A DNA stretch of 64,000 bases from assembly GCF_041260155.1 (NCBI RefSeq), contig NW_027248282.1, positions 1 to 64,000 on the forward strand, written 5' to 3'. Below, piece by piece: positions 1 through 12,960 of this stretch. The notes below the pieces were generated by a model. The model worked only from the letters and a program-made list of their open reading frames with translations. It was not told the origin of the DNA and ran no database searches. The DNA is from Ptychodera flava (taxonomy: Eukaryota > Hemichordata > Enteropneusta > Ptychoderidae). Every line of letters starts with the position of its first letter. Position 1 is the first letter of the stretch. Position numbers and translations under genes: made by a program.

Positions 1-1040
1 ACGCCTGAATAATTGACATAATTGTGCTTGATTAGAAGAGGGTGGTAAAATGTGCATCTGTGTACAATAACTTTGTTTTTGGAATTTCGCATAAAATGTT
101 GATCCACTATACATGGGAGTCTATGACAAAACTATAAAAAAAATTTTCAGAATTAAAAATATGCACTATTTGTGTATATATGACCATGAATAATTGACAT
201 AATTGTGTTTGCTTAGAAGAGGGTGGTAACACGTGCATCTGTGTACAATAACTTTGTTTTTGGAATTTCACATGAAATGTGGATCCATTACACATTGTAG
301 TCTATGAAGAACTATGAATAATTTTTTTTAAATACAAAACTTGGCAAATCTGTGTATTTATCTATGCTTCATTATTGATATTTATGTTCTTGATTAGACT
401 AGAGTGGTTACAAGTCCATGTGTGTGCAAGAAATTTGATTTTGGAATTTCACCGAAATGTTGATTCACTATACATGGCAGTCTATGGTGAAACCCTATGA
501 ATAATTTTTTTCCAATACAAAGATAGGTAAATCTGTGCATTTATGTACACTCAATTATTGGTACTAATGTTCATGATTAGACTAGAGTGGTTTCAAGTCA
601 ATGGTTGTGCAAGAAATTTGATTTTGGCATATCACTTAAATGTCGATTCACTATACATGGCAGTCTATGATGAAACTATGAATAATTTTTTTCCAATACA
701 AAAATAGGAAAATCTGTGCATTTATGTACACTCGATTATTGGTATTAATGTTCATGATTAGACTAGAGTAGTTTCAAGTCAATGGGTGTGCAAGAAATTT
801 GATTTTGGAATTTCACTGAAATGTCCATTCACTATACATGGCAGTCTATGATGAAACTATGAATAATTTTTTTCCAATACAAAACTTGGTAAACCTGTGC
901 ATTTATGTACACCTAATTATTAGTATTAATATTCATGATTAGACCAGAGTGGTTTCAAGTCAATGGTTGTGCAAGAAATTTGATTTTGGAATTTCACCAA
1001 AATGATACATTGTAGGCTATGAGGAAACTACAAATAACTC
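1..1040. repeat. 181-bp tandem repeat array, about 5.6 copies
   Basis: The phrase 'agtctatga' recurs near 119, 299, 479, 662 and 843, with a degenerate copy near 1013, giving a period of about 181 bp. Each unit also repeats 'gaatttcac' and 'tatacatggcagtctatg'. Units diverge by roughly 10-20%. The array enters from outside the window on the left. The phrase 'catgggagtctatgg' recurs near 45980 and 46008, so this may be the interior of a mobile element of the kind seen at 46 kb. No gene seen. Confidence 0.85.
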
Positions 1041-1600
1041 ATAGGTTATCTGATCCTAAATTGTTATTCAAAAGTTGTTCGACCTGAAGCTTCCAGTTGT
1101 TATTGATGACACTATGCACTATTCTGAACAGTTTGTATTCTGTCAATGTCCTCAAAAAATTAAAAAATGTACATACAGCGACATGAACGTTTGACACCGA
1201 CCTATACCCAATGTATTGTCAATGGGAGAATGATGTCAAATAAGTAATCTCCCAAATTGTTATTGAAAGAGTCATTATAGGGGACAGTTATGCACAATAG
1301 TGTTGAATAAGTAGAAATCATGACAACTTAAATCAATGTGGCTGCTTGGATCATCAATACATTGTTTATTATACCTGAAATTTGCCGAAAATGGTAATGG
1401 CAGAAAATGAAAAGTGCCAGGAGGTATTTTTTCTTTTTTCAGTATTCCATAACGTGCACATGCAATTTCAGCTTTGATGCATGAAAAAAGGTGACCCTCC
1501 CCCATAGGCTTGCACAAAATTTTATGACCCTTCAAAAATGCTTGCGCGAAAAATGGCGACCCACCCCCAAAAAACACCGCCCACCCCCCCCCCCCGTAAT
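1041..1600. other. Non-coding stretch, no gene seen
   Basis: AT-rich unique-looking sequence with a C-run near 1585-1596. The open frames on both strands are short, overlap one another and show no recognisable domain or splice context. Confidence 0.5.
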
Positions 1601-1604
1601 TTTT

Positions 1605-2246
1605 GTCCAGTCCCTAATATCTAAAAGTCTATTGAGGCCCGTGGCGGATGTTTTATCCAAATTTCTGAACCAATGCGTTTATTAGTACTGTTCAAGTACA
1701 GTCTTAATGACGAATATACATGCTATTTGGCAAAGTTCAGATTACTGGGAGATTGCGTTCTTTATTATGAATAGGATTTCCTGCACAGCACAATATCTTC
1801 TGATTTTTAGAACTAACTCTTCTGTTCTCTGTATTTGATAGCGTGAATAATAATAACACTGCAGCTACCACATACGAACGAATAAGTGGATATATGCTCC
1901 AGCAAGAATCCATATTCTATCAAGGAGATGTTTGCACACTTCTAAGAGTTTTCAAGTATGAAGAAAGAGTGAGTCGTCATCAGCCATGCAACAGTCAGCA
2001 GAGACAACGAGCACGTCATATCAACATCAATTGTAGGCGGCTAAAATAATACGATGACGACAATCGAATTCGCATTAATAACCGTAACATTACTAAGTCG
2101 CTGATATCAACAGTGGAAGATCTGACACTTCTACAACAAACACAAGGTCAGGGGAGGTTGAACTGGCGACAACAGGTCACGTGACCCTCAGGTGCGGTCG
2201 CAAAAGGTTGCGTTTAAGGCAGTGGGCGCCTCAAAAATGAAAGACT
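1605..2246. repeat. Dispersed ~0.6-kb repeat module, copy 1
   Basis: It begins with 'aatatctaaaagtctattg' and contains 'ctgaaccaatgcgtttatta', 'aagaatccatattctat' and 'acgagcacgtcat'. Closely similar sequence occurs at about 7580-8125 and 25395-25960, in the same orientation. Copies 1 and 3 share the right-hand end ('ggtcacgtgacc...cctcaaaa...gaaagactt'). Copy 2 departs earlier into another duplicated block. No coding capacity was recognised. Confidence 0.75.
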
Positions 2247-3442
2247 TGTAACCTCCATAAATGTACTAATCTCCACAATGTAATATCAACCACACTGGTA
2301 ATAAAATCCACCACAAATGTAATAAAACAGTCAACCATTAATGTAACAACCACAAATGTCATAAACAAATTAACCATAAATGTAATGAAACTCAACCATA
2401 AATGTAATAAACTTGAACTTGTATATGTGATCATTTGTTTATCAATGCCCTGAGTAAATAATAATTTTGATAAGACTAGTGTAATGTTATTGCATACTTT
2501 CCTGAAACTAGGTTTCCTTCCGAAACACAGAATAGAATACTTTGAGAACACTATCAGAAGCCGGCGAGGTACCGACCAAACCGTTAGATAATGGAAGTGG
2601 AACGCAATTCAAGACACTGATAATTACATAATAAGGAAGCGTCAAAATAACTCGTCAACCAGTGATACCACACAAAGTTTATGACAGACGAATCAGAACA
2701 AATAACAGAGAAATATACGACACAAAACATGTTGACGAGAACATATTTCTATATTTCAGTCTGGTAAAAACAATACCAACACTACCTTGAACACAGAAGA
2801 ACAAAATTAGACATCCTAACATCCCCAGTGAAGGATCAAACATCAAGTGGGACAACATAGGAATACCGAAAATCTATCGATCATTCCACACAATTTATCC
2901 ACTGAAGATGAATTTGAGGCGACTGGTTATGAAAGTGCGGCAAATTTCGAAAAAAACGGCATTAAAGGATCGTAGTGTTATACAGTCTCCTCTACTCTGG
3001 AGTAGGGACTGCACTGACACTCAAATTACAGCCGTGTCTCGCCATGGCCAATCAGTTTTGTACACAAAATAGGGAAACGTAAATACACTTTGAAATATAC
3101 AAAACACACTTAACACAAACAATTAAGATATGAATAATGTGTGGAGTTGCTTTCCTTATTACCTAGATAAATATTTAAGGGCTAATCCCTCATATCAATG
3201 CCAAAATAGATTTATTACATTTATGGATGACAAGTATAACGTTTATGGGTGACTTTTTTATTACACTTATGGTTATCATTTATTACAATTGCGGTTGGTG
3301 TTTTTATTACATTTATGGTTGATTTTTGTTACATTTATAGGTGATATTACATTTATGGGTGCACTTTATTACAATTATGGTTAATGTTACATTTATTGAG
3401 ATAATTACATTTATGGAGATTATTACATTTATGGAGGTTACA
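2247..3442. mobile_element. TIR element whose ends are built of short AT-rich tandem units
   Basis: The left end reads TGTAACCTCCATAAATGTA and the right end TACATTTATGGAGGTTACA, a matched inverted repeat of 19 bp. Inside each end, 'accataaatgtaataaa'-type units (left, about 2253-2415) and their complements 'tttattacatttatggtt' (right, about 3200-3440) are repeated with variation. The termini are therefore inverted arrays about 160-240 bp long. No transposase was seen in the 0.8-kb centre and no clear target duplication was found. Likely a non-autonomous DNA transposon; the family was not identified. Confidence 0.6.
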
Positions 3443-6400
3443 ACGATTCATCATGGAAGTTGGGCACTTTGTCACGGGGCTAAATGTCCGAAAAACTCCC
3501 TAAAACTGTTCTTCCTACCTGTTCCTCTTAAAGTCGTGGTAAGAACACAAATAATGCAGAAAGTGAAAATATTCCCTTCTTGTCCACAAATTTCCATGGT
3601 TAGAAGGCGATCCTAGTCTCCACTAACATGTATGGCAAATTCGGTGTCGTCCAAATTGTACCACTTCCCTTCAAGGTCGACACTATATACCGGTTGCTGC
3701 AGATCCATTGCCCCTTTCTGGACAACTAAAAAGTCGTTCACTATTCTCGTCGATTTTTCGAGCGACAGTGCATTGCTGAACGTGATGGGGAGGGTGTATG
3801 GCTGTGCGTGATGGGAAGGGTGTATGACTGTACGTGATGGGAAGGGTGTATGGCTGTACGTGATGGGAAGGGTGCATTGCTGTGCGTGATGGGAACAGTG
3901 AATTGCTATGCGTGATGGGAAGGGTGTATGGCTGTACGTTATGGGAAGGATGCATTGCTGTGCGTGATGGGAAGGGTGTATTGCTGTACGTGATGGGAAG
4001 GGTGCATTGCTGTGCGTGATGGGAAGAGTGTATGGCTGTACGTGATCGGAACAGTGTATGGCTGTACGTGATGGGAAGAGTGTATGGCTGTACGTGATAG
4101 GAAGGGTATATTGCTGTGCATGATGGGAAGGGTGTATTGCTGTGCATGATGGGAAGAGTGTATGGCTGTACGTGATCGGAACAGTGTATGGCAGTGCATG
4201 ATGGGAAGGGTGTATTGCTGTACGTGATGGGAAGGGTATATTGCTGTGCATGATGGGAAGGGTGTATTGCTGTGCGTGATGGGAAGGGTGTATGGCTGTA
4301 CGTGATGGGAAGGGTGTATGGCTGTGCATGATGGGAAGGGTGTATTGCTGTACGTGATGGGAAGGGTGTATGGCTGTACGTGATGGGAAGGGTGCATTGC
4401 TGTGCGTGATGGGAAGGGTGTATGGCTGTGCGTGATGGGAAGGGTGTATGGCTGTGCGTGATGGGAAGGGTGTATGGCTGTACGTGATGGGAAGGGTGTA
4501 TGGCTGTACGTGATGGGAAGGGTGTATGGCTGTACGTGATGGGAAGGGTGTATGGCTGTACGTGATGGGAAGGGTGTATGGCTGTACGTGATGGGAAGGG
4601 TGTATGGCTGTACGTGATGGGAAGGGTGTATGGCTGTACGTGATGGGAAGGGTGTATGGCTGTGCGTGATGGGAAGGGTGTATTGCTGTACGTGATGGGA
4701 AGGGTGTATGGCTGTACGTGATGGGAAGGATGCATTGCTGTGCGTGATGGGAAGGGTGTATGGCTGTACGTGATGGGAAGGGTGTATTGCTGTGCATGAT
4801 GGGAAGGGTGTATGGCTGTACGTGATGGGAAGGGTGTATGGCTGTACGTGATGGGAAGGGTGTATGGCTGTACGTGATGGGAAGGGTGTATGGCTGTACG
4901 TGATGGGAAGGGTGTATGGCTGTACGTGATGGGAAGGGTGTATTGCTGTGCGTGATGGGAAGGGTGCATTGCTGTGCGTGATGGGAAGGGTGTATTGCTG
5001 TGCGTGATGGGAAGGGTGTATTGCTGTACGTGATGGGAAGGGTGTATGGCTGTACGTGATGGGAAGGGTGTATGGCTGTGCGTGATGGGAAGGGTGTATG
5101 GCTGTGCGTGATGGGAAGGGTGTATTGCTGTGCGTGATGGGAAGGGTGTATGGCTGTACGTGATGGGAAGGGTGTATGGCTGTACGTGATGGGACGGGTG
5201 TATGGCTGTGCGAGACGGGAAGTAGTTGTCTTTAAAGCAACCGAAGTAAAAGGATTTTAACACAAATAGTGACCCGCTGATTTTATGACATAATTCTTTT
5301 TTGAAGTCATCATATATCTTCAATCGGTGACATGAGCACAAGGATTTAATAAACTGTTTAATTTAGTTATTTATCCTTCACTGAAGAGTAGAAGTGCAAG
5401 CTGCTCAAGCATAAAGTATCGCACAAAAAAAATTGAAAAGTTTTTTCTTACTTTTATGACCAGAGATTCTTTCATTCTAATGCACTACTTTACTGCATGC
5501 TGTTTTATGTGTCGGGTAGTAGTGAAGATATGTAGTCCATACCTATCAACGATGAGCGGTTTCGTTCGTCAATGCGATTGCAGCTTAAGTGTAACGATTT
5601 AATGATATCGTCTTCTACAACTTAGTAAATATGTAACAACATAATCTTATTTTACATACGTTGTACGCCCAGAAAGTATTTTCCAAGCGATCTTTCATTT
5701 TCTATTCAATTTAAAATTCATTATGTTAGAGTTGATGAATAAGTTTTGAGTGCCTACTTTTTTCTTTCGTGTGACAAATAAATTTACAACATAATGATAT
5801 ACTTTTAACTCGTTGCACATATTTCATTATATTATTACAATATGCATGTCAAACAGCAATGTAGTGTCCCGACACCCTCTATACGATTGCTAATCACTTA
5901 TGGCTTAAAATAACTTCAATTGAAAAACAGACAACAAAACAACATAAGTTCCTCATGAGCGAAACGCTTTTATTGGGACTTTTGCCAACAGTAAACACAG
6001 TTGGATGCTACCACGATCAGGAGTATTACACTTTGCACCAATTAAGCAACATCTTCAAGTAGAAACGTATTGGTTGTATTGAATTGGTATCAAATTACTG
6101 CATAGCTCTATAAGAGCAGTCCTCCTTATCAATAAGTATGGCTTGATTGTTGATTTCTTAGACACGGTGACTCATCGTCGGCAACGAACAAATGTATATT
6201 TTATGCGCATAGTTCTGTGGCTGACTGACCTGAAACTGACCTTACGCATGCAATAAGAGCCATAAAGAAGGTAGGAAGGACGAAACTATTACAATATTGA
6301 AAAGTGGAAAACGAGAAGTTTGATCAAAACTGATACACCGCCTTCATTCTTCAGGGAAGCAAATAAACCTTTAATCTAGCGTGGTGCAAAAAAGTGAACC

Positions 6401-7560
6401 GTGTTTTGTACAATCATTTTGTACGATCTGATGTGAAATAGTAGAGTACATTAAGAAAGCATTTCCGGGCAGTCCGTCCTTTAAACTGATATCTGCCTTA
6501 TTTTACATGTATAAGTAATTACAAGGAGAACTTACTTCAAAAGTATGATCCTGCAGACAATCAAAGTCCTCAAAGACGATTACTTGAACAAGTAGCAGTT
6601 GTAATGGCGACTGTTTGCCATGTTTAACAATTACATATTAATGGACTCCGAGACACTATTAACAGAAACACATGAAAAAAGGAACTTTTGGATATACCTT
6701 TCGATATTCGGTACTGAATTAACCCTTGTCGAGAAAAATACAGGTTTATTATTCCATCAGGTGTGTAGTTCCCCTCGTTGATTTTACATTGTTTGTACTT
6801 TCCTCTTTGGAGGTCATTTGTTTACAACCTGAAAGAATGCTTCATAATTTCAGTCGATATACTTCTTTGTTTTTAGATTTAATTTGAGATAAACTAGATC
6901 ATAAATTCTTTCGTGTTTGTTTATAACTATGCAAATGCAAGCTTTGATTCTCTACTTTGCTCGTACGTATATACGGTAATTAATGGCTGGTTTGCCGCGG
7001 GTTTCACAATGACGTCAGTACTGACGTTACGGACTTTGATGTATTTAACTTCTTAATTTTTCCGGTACAGATATTTGTATGCCCATTTGTTAGCCATCCA
7101 ACTTTGATCAAAATCCTCCTTATGATGAAAATCAAAACCTTGAATGCTGTTACATTCGCATAGCACAGAAAAAAAATTGTTGAGAAAATAGTATAAAAAC
7201 ACGAATAGAATATAGTGGACGATCAACTCGTCAAAAATGCTTCTAAATAAGATGGTTATATATACATTCATCGAGTTTTCGACCATGAACGTTTATATGT
7301 TAAAATAAACACGTATAATTTTAAGTTTTGAACTATGGACCTTGACCCCACACACATAATTTGTCGTTGTGTATGATATCTAATGTGAGAATCATGGTGT
7401 ATCCCATACCATGTACATTACTCCAACATGAGATTAAGATCAAATAAGAATGGTGCTTGATTTCTAAGCTCATCTGAGCCAGAAAAAATTATTCATTGAA
7501 GAATAATCGAAAAATTTCAGATATATGTCTATGTATAATGAGTATTGAACAAGCATATTA
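3443..7560. repeat. Large duplicated block B, copy 1 (contains the minisatellite)
   Basis: This block matches 22430-25380 over most of its length. Shared landmarks include 'ggttagaaggcgatcctag', 'tataccggttgctgcagatc', 'tgcgattg...cttaagtgtaacgattt', 'cttttattgggacttt' and 'gaagtttgatca'. A more diverged copy lies at about 10960-12960. The main difference is the minisatellite, present here as dozens of units and in the other copies as one or a few. No conserved reading frame is shared by the copies, so it is probably a non-coding transposon-derived or segmental duplication. Confidence 0.7.
3780..5222. repeat. 26-bp minisatellite, about 55 units
   Basis: The unit is gtgatgggaagggtgtatgg followed by ctgtac, repeated head to tail with a few variant positions (tgtac/tgtgc, tatgg/tattg/cattg). 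Because 26 is not a multiple of three and no frame of the unit's complement has a stop, the minus strand stays open in all three frames for 150-550 codons. That pattern marks a stop-free repeat, not a protein. The homologous sites at about 22770-22802 and 11640-11680 keep only one or two units. Confidence 0.95.
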
Positions 7561-7579
7561 ACCATGCAGCCACAATGTC

Positions 7580-8125
7580 TCCACTGTCAGTAATATCTAA
7601 GGGCCTATTGAGGCCATGGCTGATGTTTTATCCAGATATCTGAACCAATGCGTTTATTATTTATTGTTCAAGTATACACGCTATTTGACAAACTTCAGAT
7701 TCTGGGATGTTGCGTTCTTTATTCTAAGTAGGATGTACTGCACAGCACAATGTCTTCTGATTTCTAGAACGAACACTTCTGTTCTCTGTATTTGATAGCC
7801 CGAGTAATAATAATACTGCAGCAGCCACATACAAACAAATAAGTGGATACATGCGCCAGTAAGAATCCATATTCTATAAAGGTGATGTTTTGTTCAATTC
7901 TAAGTGTTTTTCAAGTCACGAAGAAAGAGTGAGTCATCATCAGCTGTACAACTGTCAGCAGAGGCAACGAGCACGTCACATCAACATCAATTGTAAGGGG
8001 CTAAAATAATTACATGACGACAATCGAATTCGCATTAATAAGCTGCTGATTTCAATAGTGGAAGATCTTACACTACTACAACAACACAAGGTCAGGGGAG
8101 GTTGAACTGACGACAACGGGTCACG
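7580..8125. repeat. Dispersed ~0.6-kb repeat module, copy 2
   Basis: Second copy of the module at 1605-2246, from 'aatatctaagggcctattg' to 'gacaacgggtcacgtgaac'. It is joined directly to duplicated block A, which starts at the phrase 'cttcagacggcg'. Confidence 0.75.
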
Positions 8126-10935
8126 TGAACCCTCGGCAAACCTTCAGACGGCGGGAATCAGAGGAAGTAGAGCAAAGCTGATTTGAAAGACAATATTGGT
8201 GAAGAAGATCACTGAGATATTGTTTTCCAACTCTGGATAGCAAGCTTAACAACGTTGATTCGGGATGCTGGAGTTTTATGTCCCGCATAAAATCAGAAAT
8301 TGAAGCTTTATACCACCATTTATTATGATTTCACCCCATTACAGTTCTCTACAAAGACAAAGTTCAAAATCACACATTATTTGTCACGATGCATGTGGTG
8401 ACCAGCGTATCATCATAGGTCATGTACCCACACGCTCGTACAGAGGTCAATTCAGGTCATTGCCAAACGTTTCAGGAAATATAAATAAATTACATTGTAA
8501 AAGTGAGTTCACGGAAAGTTCTCATGTCGACGATATCATGTTGATTGATCTAAGATAAAGCATACATCTGTGTCATCATATTTTGAGACTGCGAGCGTCA
8601 TCTCATCGGTATTGGATATTGTGTATGAGCGTTTGTCTGCCGTAACTCAAAGCGTTTGATTGCATCACATTTGCCCTCTATAGCTCAACTCTATGACGAT
8701 ATCGTTGATACTCAACAATCAACTGCACAGTAGGTATTCCTGTGTGTCAGTCAATCATTGTCACCTACCCTATGACAGATTCTTGCTTTGTAAATTTGTA
8801 TTACAGATATTATAAATGCTGATATTGCTTACGTTGGCGCGGTTTCTTTTCGTGACAAGGTGAAAATTTTACAGGCTCTCCTTAATTTGCATGTTTCTTT
8901 ATTTGGGGTGACCAGGTGTGTTAATCAATTATTCACTTTGGTTCTCTAACTTAACTGCGTAGCTCTCGTATGAGCTGTGTTTATCCGATTGGCAACGTCT
9001 TAGAGAGATATGCGTTTTTCGCGCTGCTGATATCGTCGTTCTTTCGTCTAAATTGGAAACGTCTGGGAAAGACAGGAGTTTTCCGAGCAGCAAGGCGCTC
9101 AGATTGCGGAGGCTCAGTGCTGCAGGTATTCTACGTCCAGATTTGAGAATTTGAAACGTCGTACTAGTAGGGAGATTGGAGTTCCATTCTGAAGAATTCC
9201 AGATGAGAAATTTGTCGAAATCAAATGTCAAGGTATTAACATGTGAAGTCAACTTCAGTCGCAGGGGTCATCCCTTTGTCATTTTGATCTTGGTCTACGT
9301 CATTAAACACCCCGGTCTGTTACAGCCCAAACTTTGGCAAAGAATATCTGATCATACTGTGACACTGAGGAATCTGAACTTATTTATGTATGAACAAATA
9401 CAAGCTTCATTTTAAAGGTATACAGTCCCCTGTAATCTATATATGCCCATATATGGTCAAAGGGGCGTTCTTGGGATTCACATGCCGTGTGAGGGCGTTG
9501 TTTTCAAAAAGCGGCCACCTGCTTAAAATCTGCGATTGGTTAGATTTTTTTTCCATAGTAACTGTGGCAAATTCGAACAGGTGACAGTATACCTTTAAAG
9601 AGCGGTATTATAAAGTACATCATATGCTGTCTCTCGACTTCCTCTAAATCAAGAAAAGTGCAAGGTGCGTTGTTGCCCTTTTGCAATGCTTCGTGTACAC
9701 CATACCAGATTTCTTTCTTTCTTTCATCATCGACTTCAACTTATTGTCACCAAGAGGTGAGCTACAGACCATTCCTTATCTGTGTATCGAAATTTAGTCT
9801 TTGAAACAAAACGGATAGTTTCGGATTGAATTTAGATAGGAAGTTCAAATGCGACGACTGGCCATTTTTCGAATATGCTGGTTTAGGGGCCCGTTTTAGC
9901 ACTGCTATCTGTGCTACAACAGTATTTATGCATCGGTGGAATGAACTCTTGTCCAATCAGAATGGCGCATGGTAGCAATGATAGATTATAATCGGTAACT
10001 GATATTCTTGATTTAATTTGACCATCCTTGTCGCAGTCTGCAGGTCTTGTCATGTTTATGACGAGCCGCTTTGCTGTGAAATTGGTGTATACGATTTGTA
10101 ATTTCGACCGTTGCGACCCACATGTCGTAACAAGTTTAGCAAAATCTTGCTTTTATTGCATTGGTTAAAAATTGAAACGATAGTTTTACTTCTACGCAGC
10201 ATCCGTCAGTATTAAAATATAGTAAGCAATGGTTGACAAGTACGCTTCGATTAGTCTGACATACGAAAAGGAAAATACAATATTCTCCTTCAGCAGTAAA
10301 ATAATCGCAATCATACCAATCCACAAGCCAATAACACTAGGTCAGAATTCGTCAGACAATAGTTGTAAACATAGACACAAAATAACACAGAGCAGACTGT
10401 AAATAGACGGTACACAAACAAAGTCAAACTCATGAAAGAAAGATATATGGACCTCTGGTAAGCAGTAAGCTTATTGTAAATGAATTTACTCAATTGTGAA
10501 CTATGTATTTACCGACAACCTAGACCATTAGTCGGGGTGAACTTTTACTTTTATTTGTATGGAGTGACATATACCCGAAAATGACAAATTCTTTTTCACA
10601 GAACAGGAAAGTGACGAATGTAACATTGCGTTGATGTTGGACGTGATTGACAACGCACTACAAATTATTCTGAAAATTTGTTTTCTATTATTCATAAATA
10701 GTATAAAAAAATCGACGAGACTTAAGTTGTAGCATTCCATCGATTTGTTCAGAGATGAATACGAGGACATATCACCGATTACACGTATATCATAGTTGAA
10801 GAATTAGAATAAAATCTTACAGTCTGATTGTGTATCTACCTGTAGAGTTCAGTGAATGAACAAAACAAAATTTTGATCATTCTAAAGAACTGGTATGTTT
10901 TGGGAATTTCACTTCAAGCCAAAGATAATTTCCTT
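8126..10935. repeat. Large duplicated block A, copy 1
   Basis: Collinear with 32085-35490. Shared landmarks are 'agacaatattggtgaagaag', 'gctttataccaccatttatt', 'gctcaactctatgac', 'cagatgagaaatttgtcg', 'atatgctggtttaggggccc' and 'gacaacgcacta'. Copy-specific insertions interrupt the match, including the TTAA-flanked element at 9416-9594 and sequence around 10290-10470 in this copy. Scattered frames of 60-107 codons are not preserved between copies. Non-coding as far as can be seen. Confidence 0.75.
9416..9594. mobile_element. 179-bp TTAA-flanked MITE
   Basis: The ends are AGGTATACAGTC and GACAGTATACCT (one mismatch), flanked on both sides by TTAA (9412-9415 and 9595-9598). The paralogous position near 33705 in block A copy 2 reads straight across as 'cttcctttcaaagagcag', so that copy lacks the insertion. 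TTAA target duplication is typical of piggyBac and Kolobok elements; which one cannot be told from this non-autonomous copy. Confidence 0.85.
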
Positions 10936-10959
10936 GCAATCTAGATTTACGGGAAGGTA

Positions 10960-12960
10960 GTAAACTGATAATGCGGTTTTTACAGTCGGGTTTGGACTTA
11001 CTACGTACGGCATCTATTCGCCTGGCGGAGAAGCAACAGACGGAACCGCTCGGCCAAAACCCGAAAAGCGATTTGACCGATTCAGTGAAAATGTTTCACT
11101 CTGCTTCACCTAACTTTTGTCCTTGTCATCATCGACCGATTTTTTCATATTGCTGTCACAGCGATGGATCCAAAATATGACGACGCCGGTTTACGAATTC
11201 CCATTTGTTTCACTGTTGTGGAGGAGAGTAAGCAGCTTGCAATTCAATAGGTCGCAGTACTTTTTGACAATTATACGTCGGAGCTCGCATTGTGTCGCGG
11301 GATAAAAAATGTCATATCAAAACTTCCTTAAAACCGTTTGTCCTTACCTTTTCCTCGTAATGTCGTCACAACAACACAAATATTGCACAAGATGAAAATA
11401 TGTCTTTCTTGTGTACAAATTTTCATGGTTAGAAGGCGATCCTAGTCTCCACTATGGTTGCTTCAGTGTCGTCCGAATATGTGCCACTTTTCTCGGTTGA
11501 AAGGTCACCATTGAAAAGAAAAATCGGACCAGGGCCACTGTTGCTGCAGACCCTTTGTCCCAATTGTGTACTCATAAAAGTCTTACATATTTTTTGTCTT
11601 TTTTCGGGATACAGTACAACTCTTCAATGGCGTCTTTCCTAGGGTGTATGGCCGTGGGTGATTGTACGTGATGGGAAGTGGTGCTCTTTAAACAATGGAG
11701 TGCAACGACTTTGACAAAAATAATAACCAGCATATACATTATGACATGTGACAATTCTTTTATGAAATAATCATGTATCTTTAATCACTGGCATAGGCAC
11801 ATGTTTAATTCAATTATTTAAAATTATGTATCCCTGCAAATGAGGGTAAATGTGTAAGACGCTCAAGGATCAGCTTTGTTAGCACAAAAAGTTGAAATGT
11901 TATGTAATTACCCAATGCGCAAATAAATTTTGTGAATGTTTAAATTTAAGCTTATCATATAAGACGTACGTCTGTAAAACTGCGGATTGGGTTGTAGCGA
12001 TTTTGATAGGTCTTCTCTTGCGACATAACACAACATAATCACATTTTCCATTCAATTAAGCTATCTCTATTTATTTAATACATCCATTATGTAAGAGTGG
12101 AGGAGTAGGTTATGAGTGCTAGTATTTTTTCAGCATAATGATATACTTTTAATTGGTCGCACATTTTTACTAAACATGCATGGCGAACAGCAGGTGTGTA
12201 CTGTGAATTAATTACAAATCATCAACTTGAAGGCTAAACATAATCTCAGTTGAAATACAGACCAACATTGGTTTCTCATGAGCGAAACATACCTCTACTG
12301 AGACTATATATTTAATGTGGGAAATACAAAATGCTACAACATTCAGAAGTACAACATTGTACCACTTCAGTGAACATTTTCAACTAAAGATGTATTGGTT
12401 GTATTTAAATGGTGTCAAATTATTGAAGAGTTCTATTAGATCAATCTTCGACCTTGAAAATAGTATGACCTGGTCGTTGTTTATTACAGAAATAATGTCT
12501 ACTCATACACAAATTTACATTTATTGACAAGGTTCTCCATCGAGCTGACCCGCTAGTGACCTTAAACACGCAATAAAAAGCCATTAGGAAGTATGCAGGG
12601 GGAAACCTGTTAGAATATGGAAATAACAAAAACGAGAAGTTTGATGAAAACTGATACACCTCCTTCATTCTTTTGGACAAAAGTCACATCTGGCGTAGTG
12701 TTAACGTTAGAAATAATCGAGCCGTTTATTTATAATAATTTTGTAAAACCAGATGTGAAACAGTGGTACCGCCGTCACTCTAATTGTGTACTTGGTTGTT
12801 TGGTCTTTATCATCCATGCTTTAAAGGCCAGTTTAATATCAATGCAAAAAGCAAAATAGACTGTTAAACAAGCATTTCCTGTCATTTCTGTCTGTTTCTT
12901 TTTGCACTTTAAATACAAGGACAATAAAGTGAAACTAACCTCATATAAGCGTGACCGTGA
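10960..12960. repeat. Block B, diverged third copy
   Basis: Similar to block B by the ordered phrases 'ggttagaaggcgatcctag', 'cataatgatatacttttaa', 'catgagcgaaac' and 'gagaagtttgatgaaaactg'. It is more divergent and shorter than the copies at 3443 and 22430. Near 11640-11680 it keeps only a trace of the 26-bp unit. No gene seen. Confidence 0.6.

Noticed and set aside
3780..5222. CRISPR array
   Set aside because: The units are contiguous with no unique spacers and the sequence is eukaryotic.
3613..5341. Open frames of 394 and 552 codons on the minus strand
   Set aside because: They run through the 26-bp minisatellite in all three frames at once; the unit lacks stops and is not a multiple of three. 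Paralogous blocks keep only about one unit.
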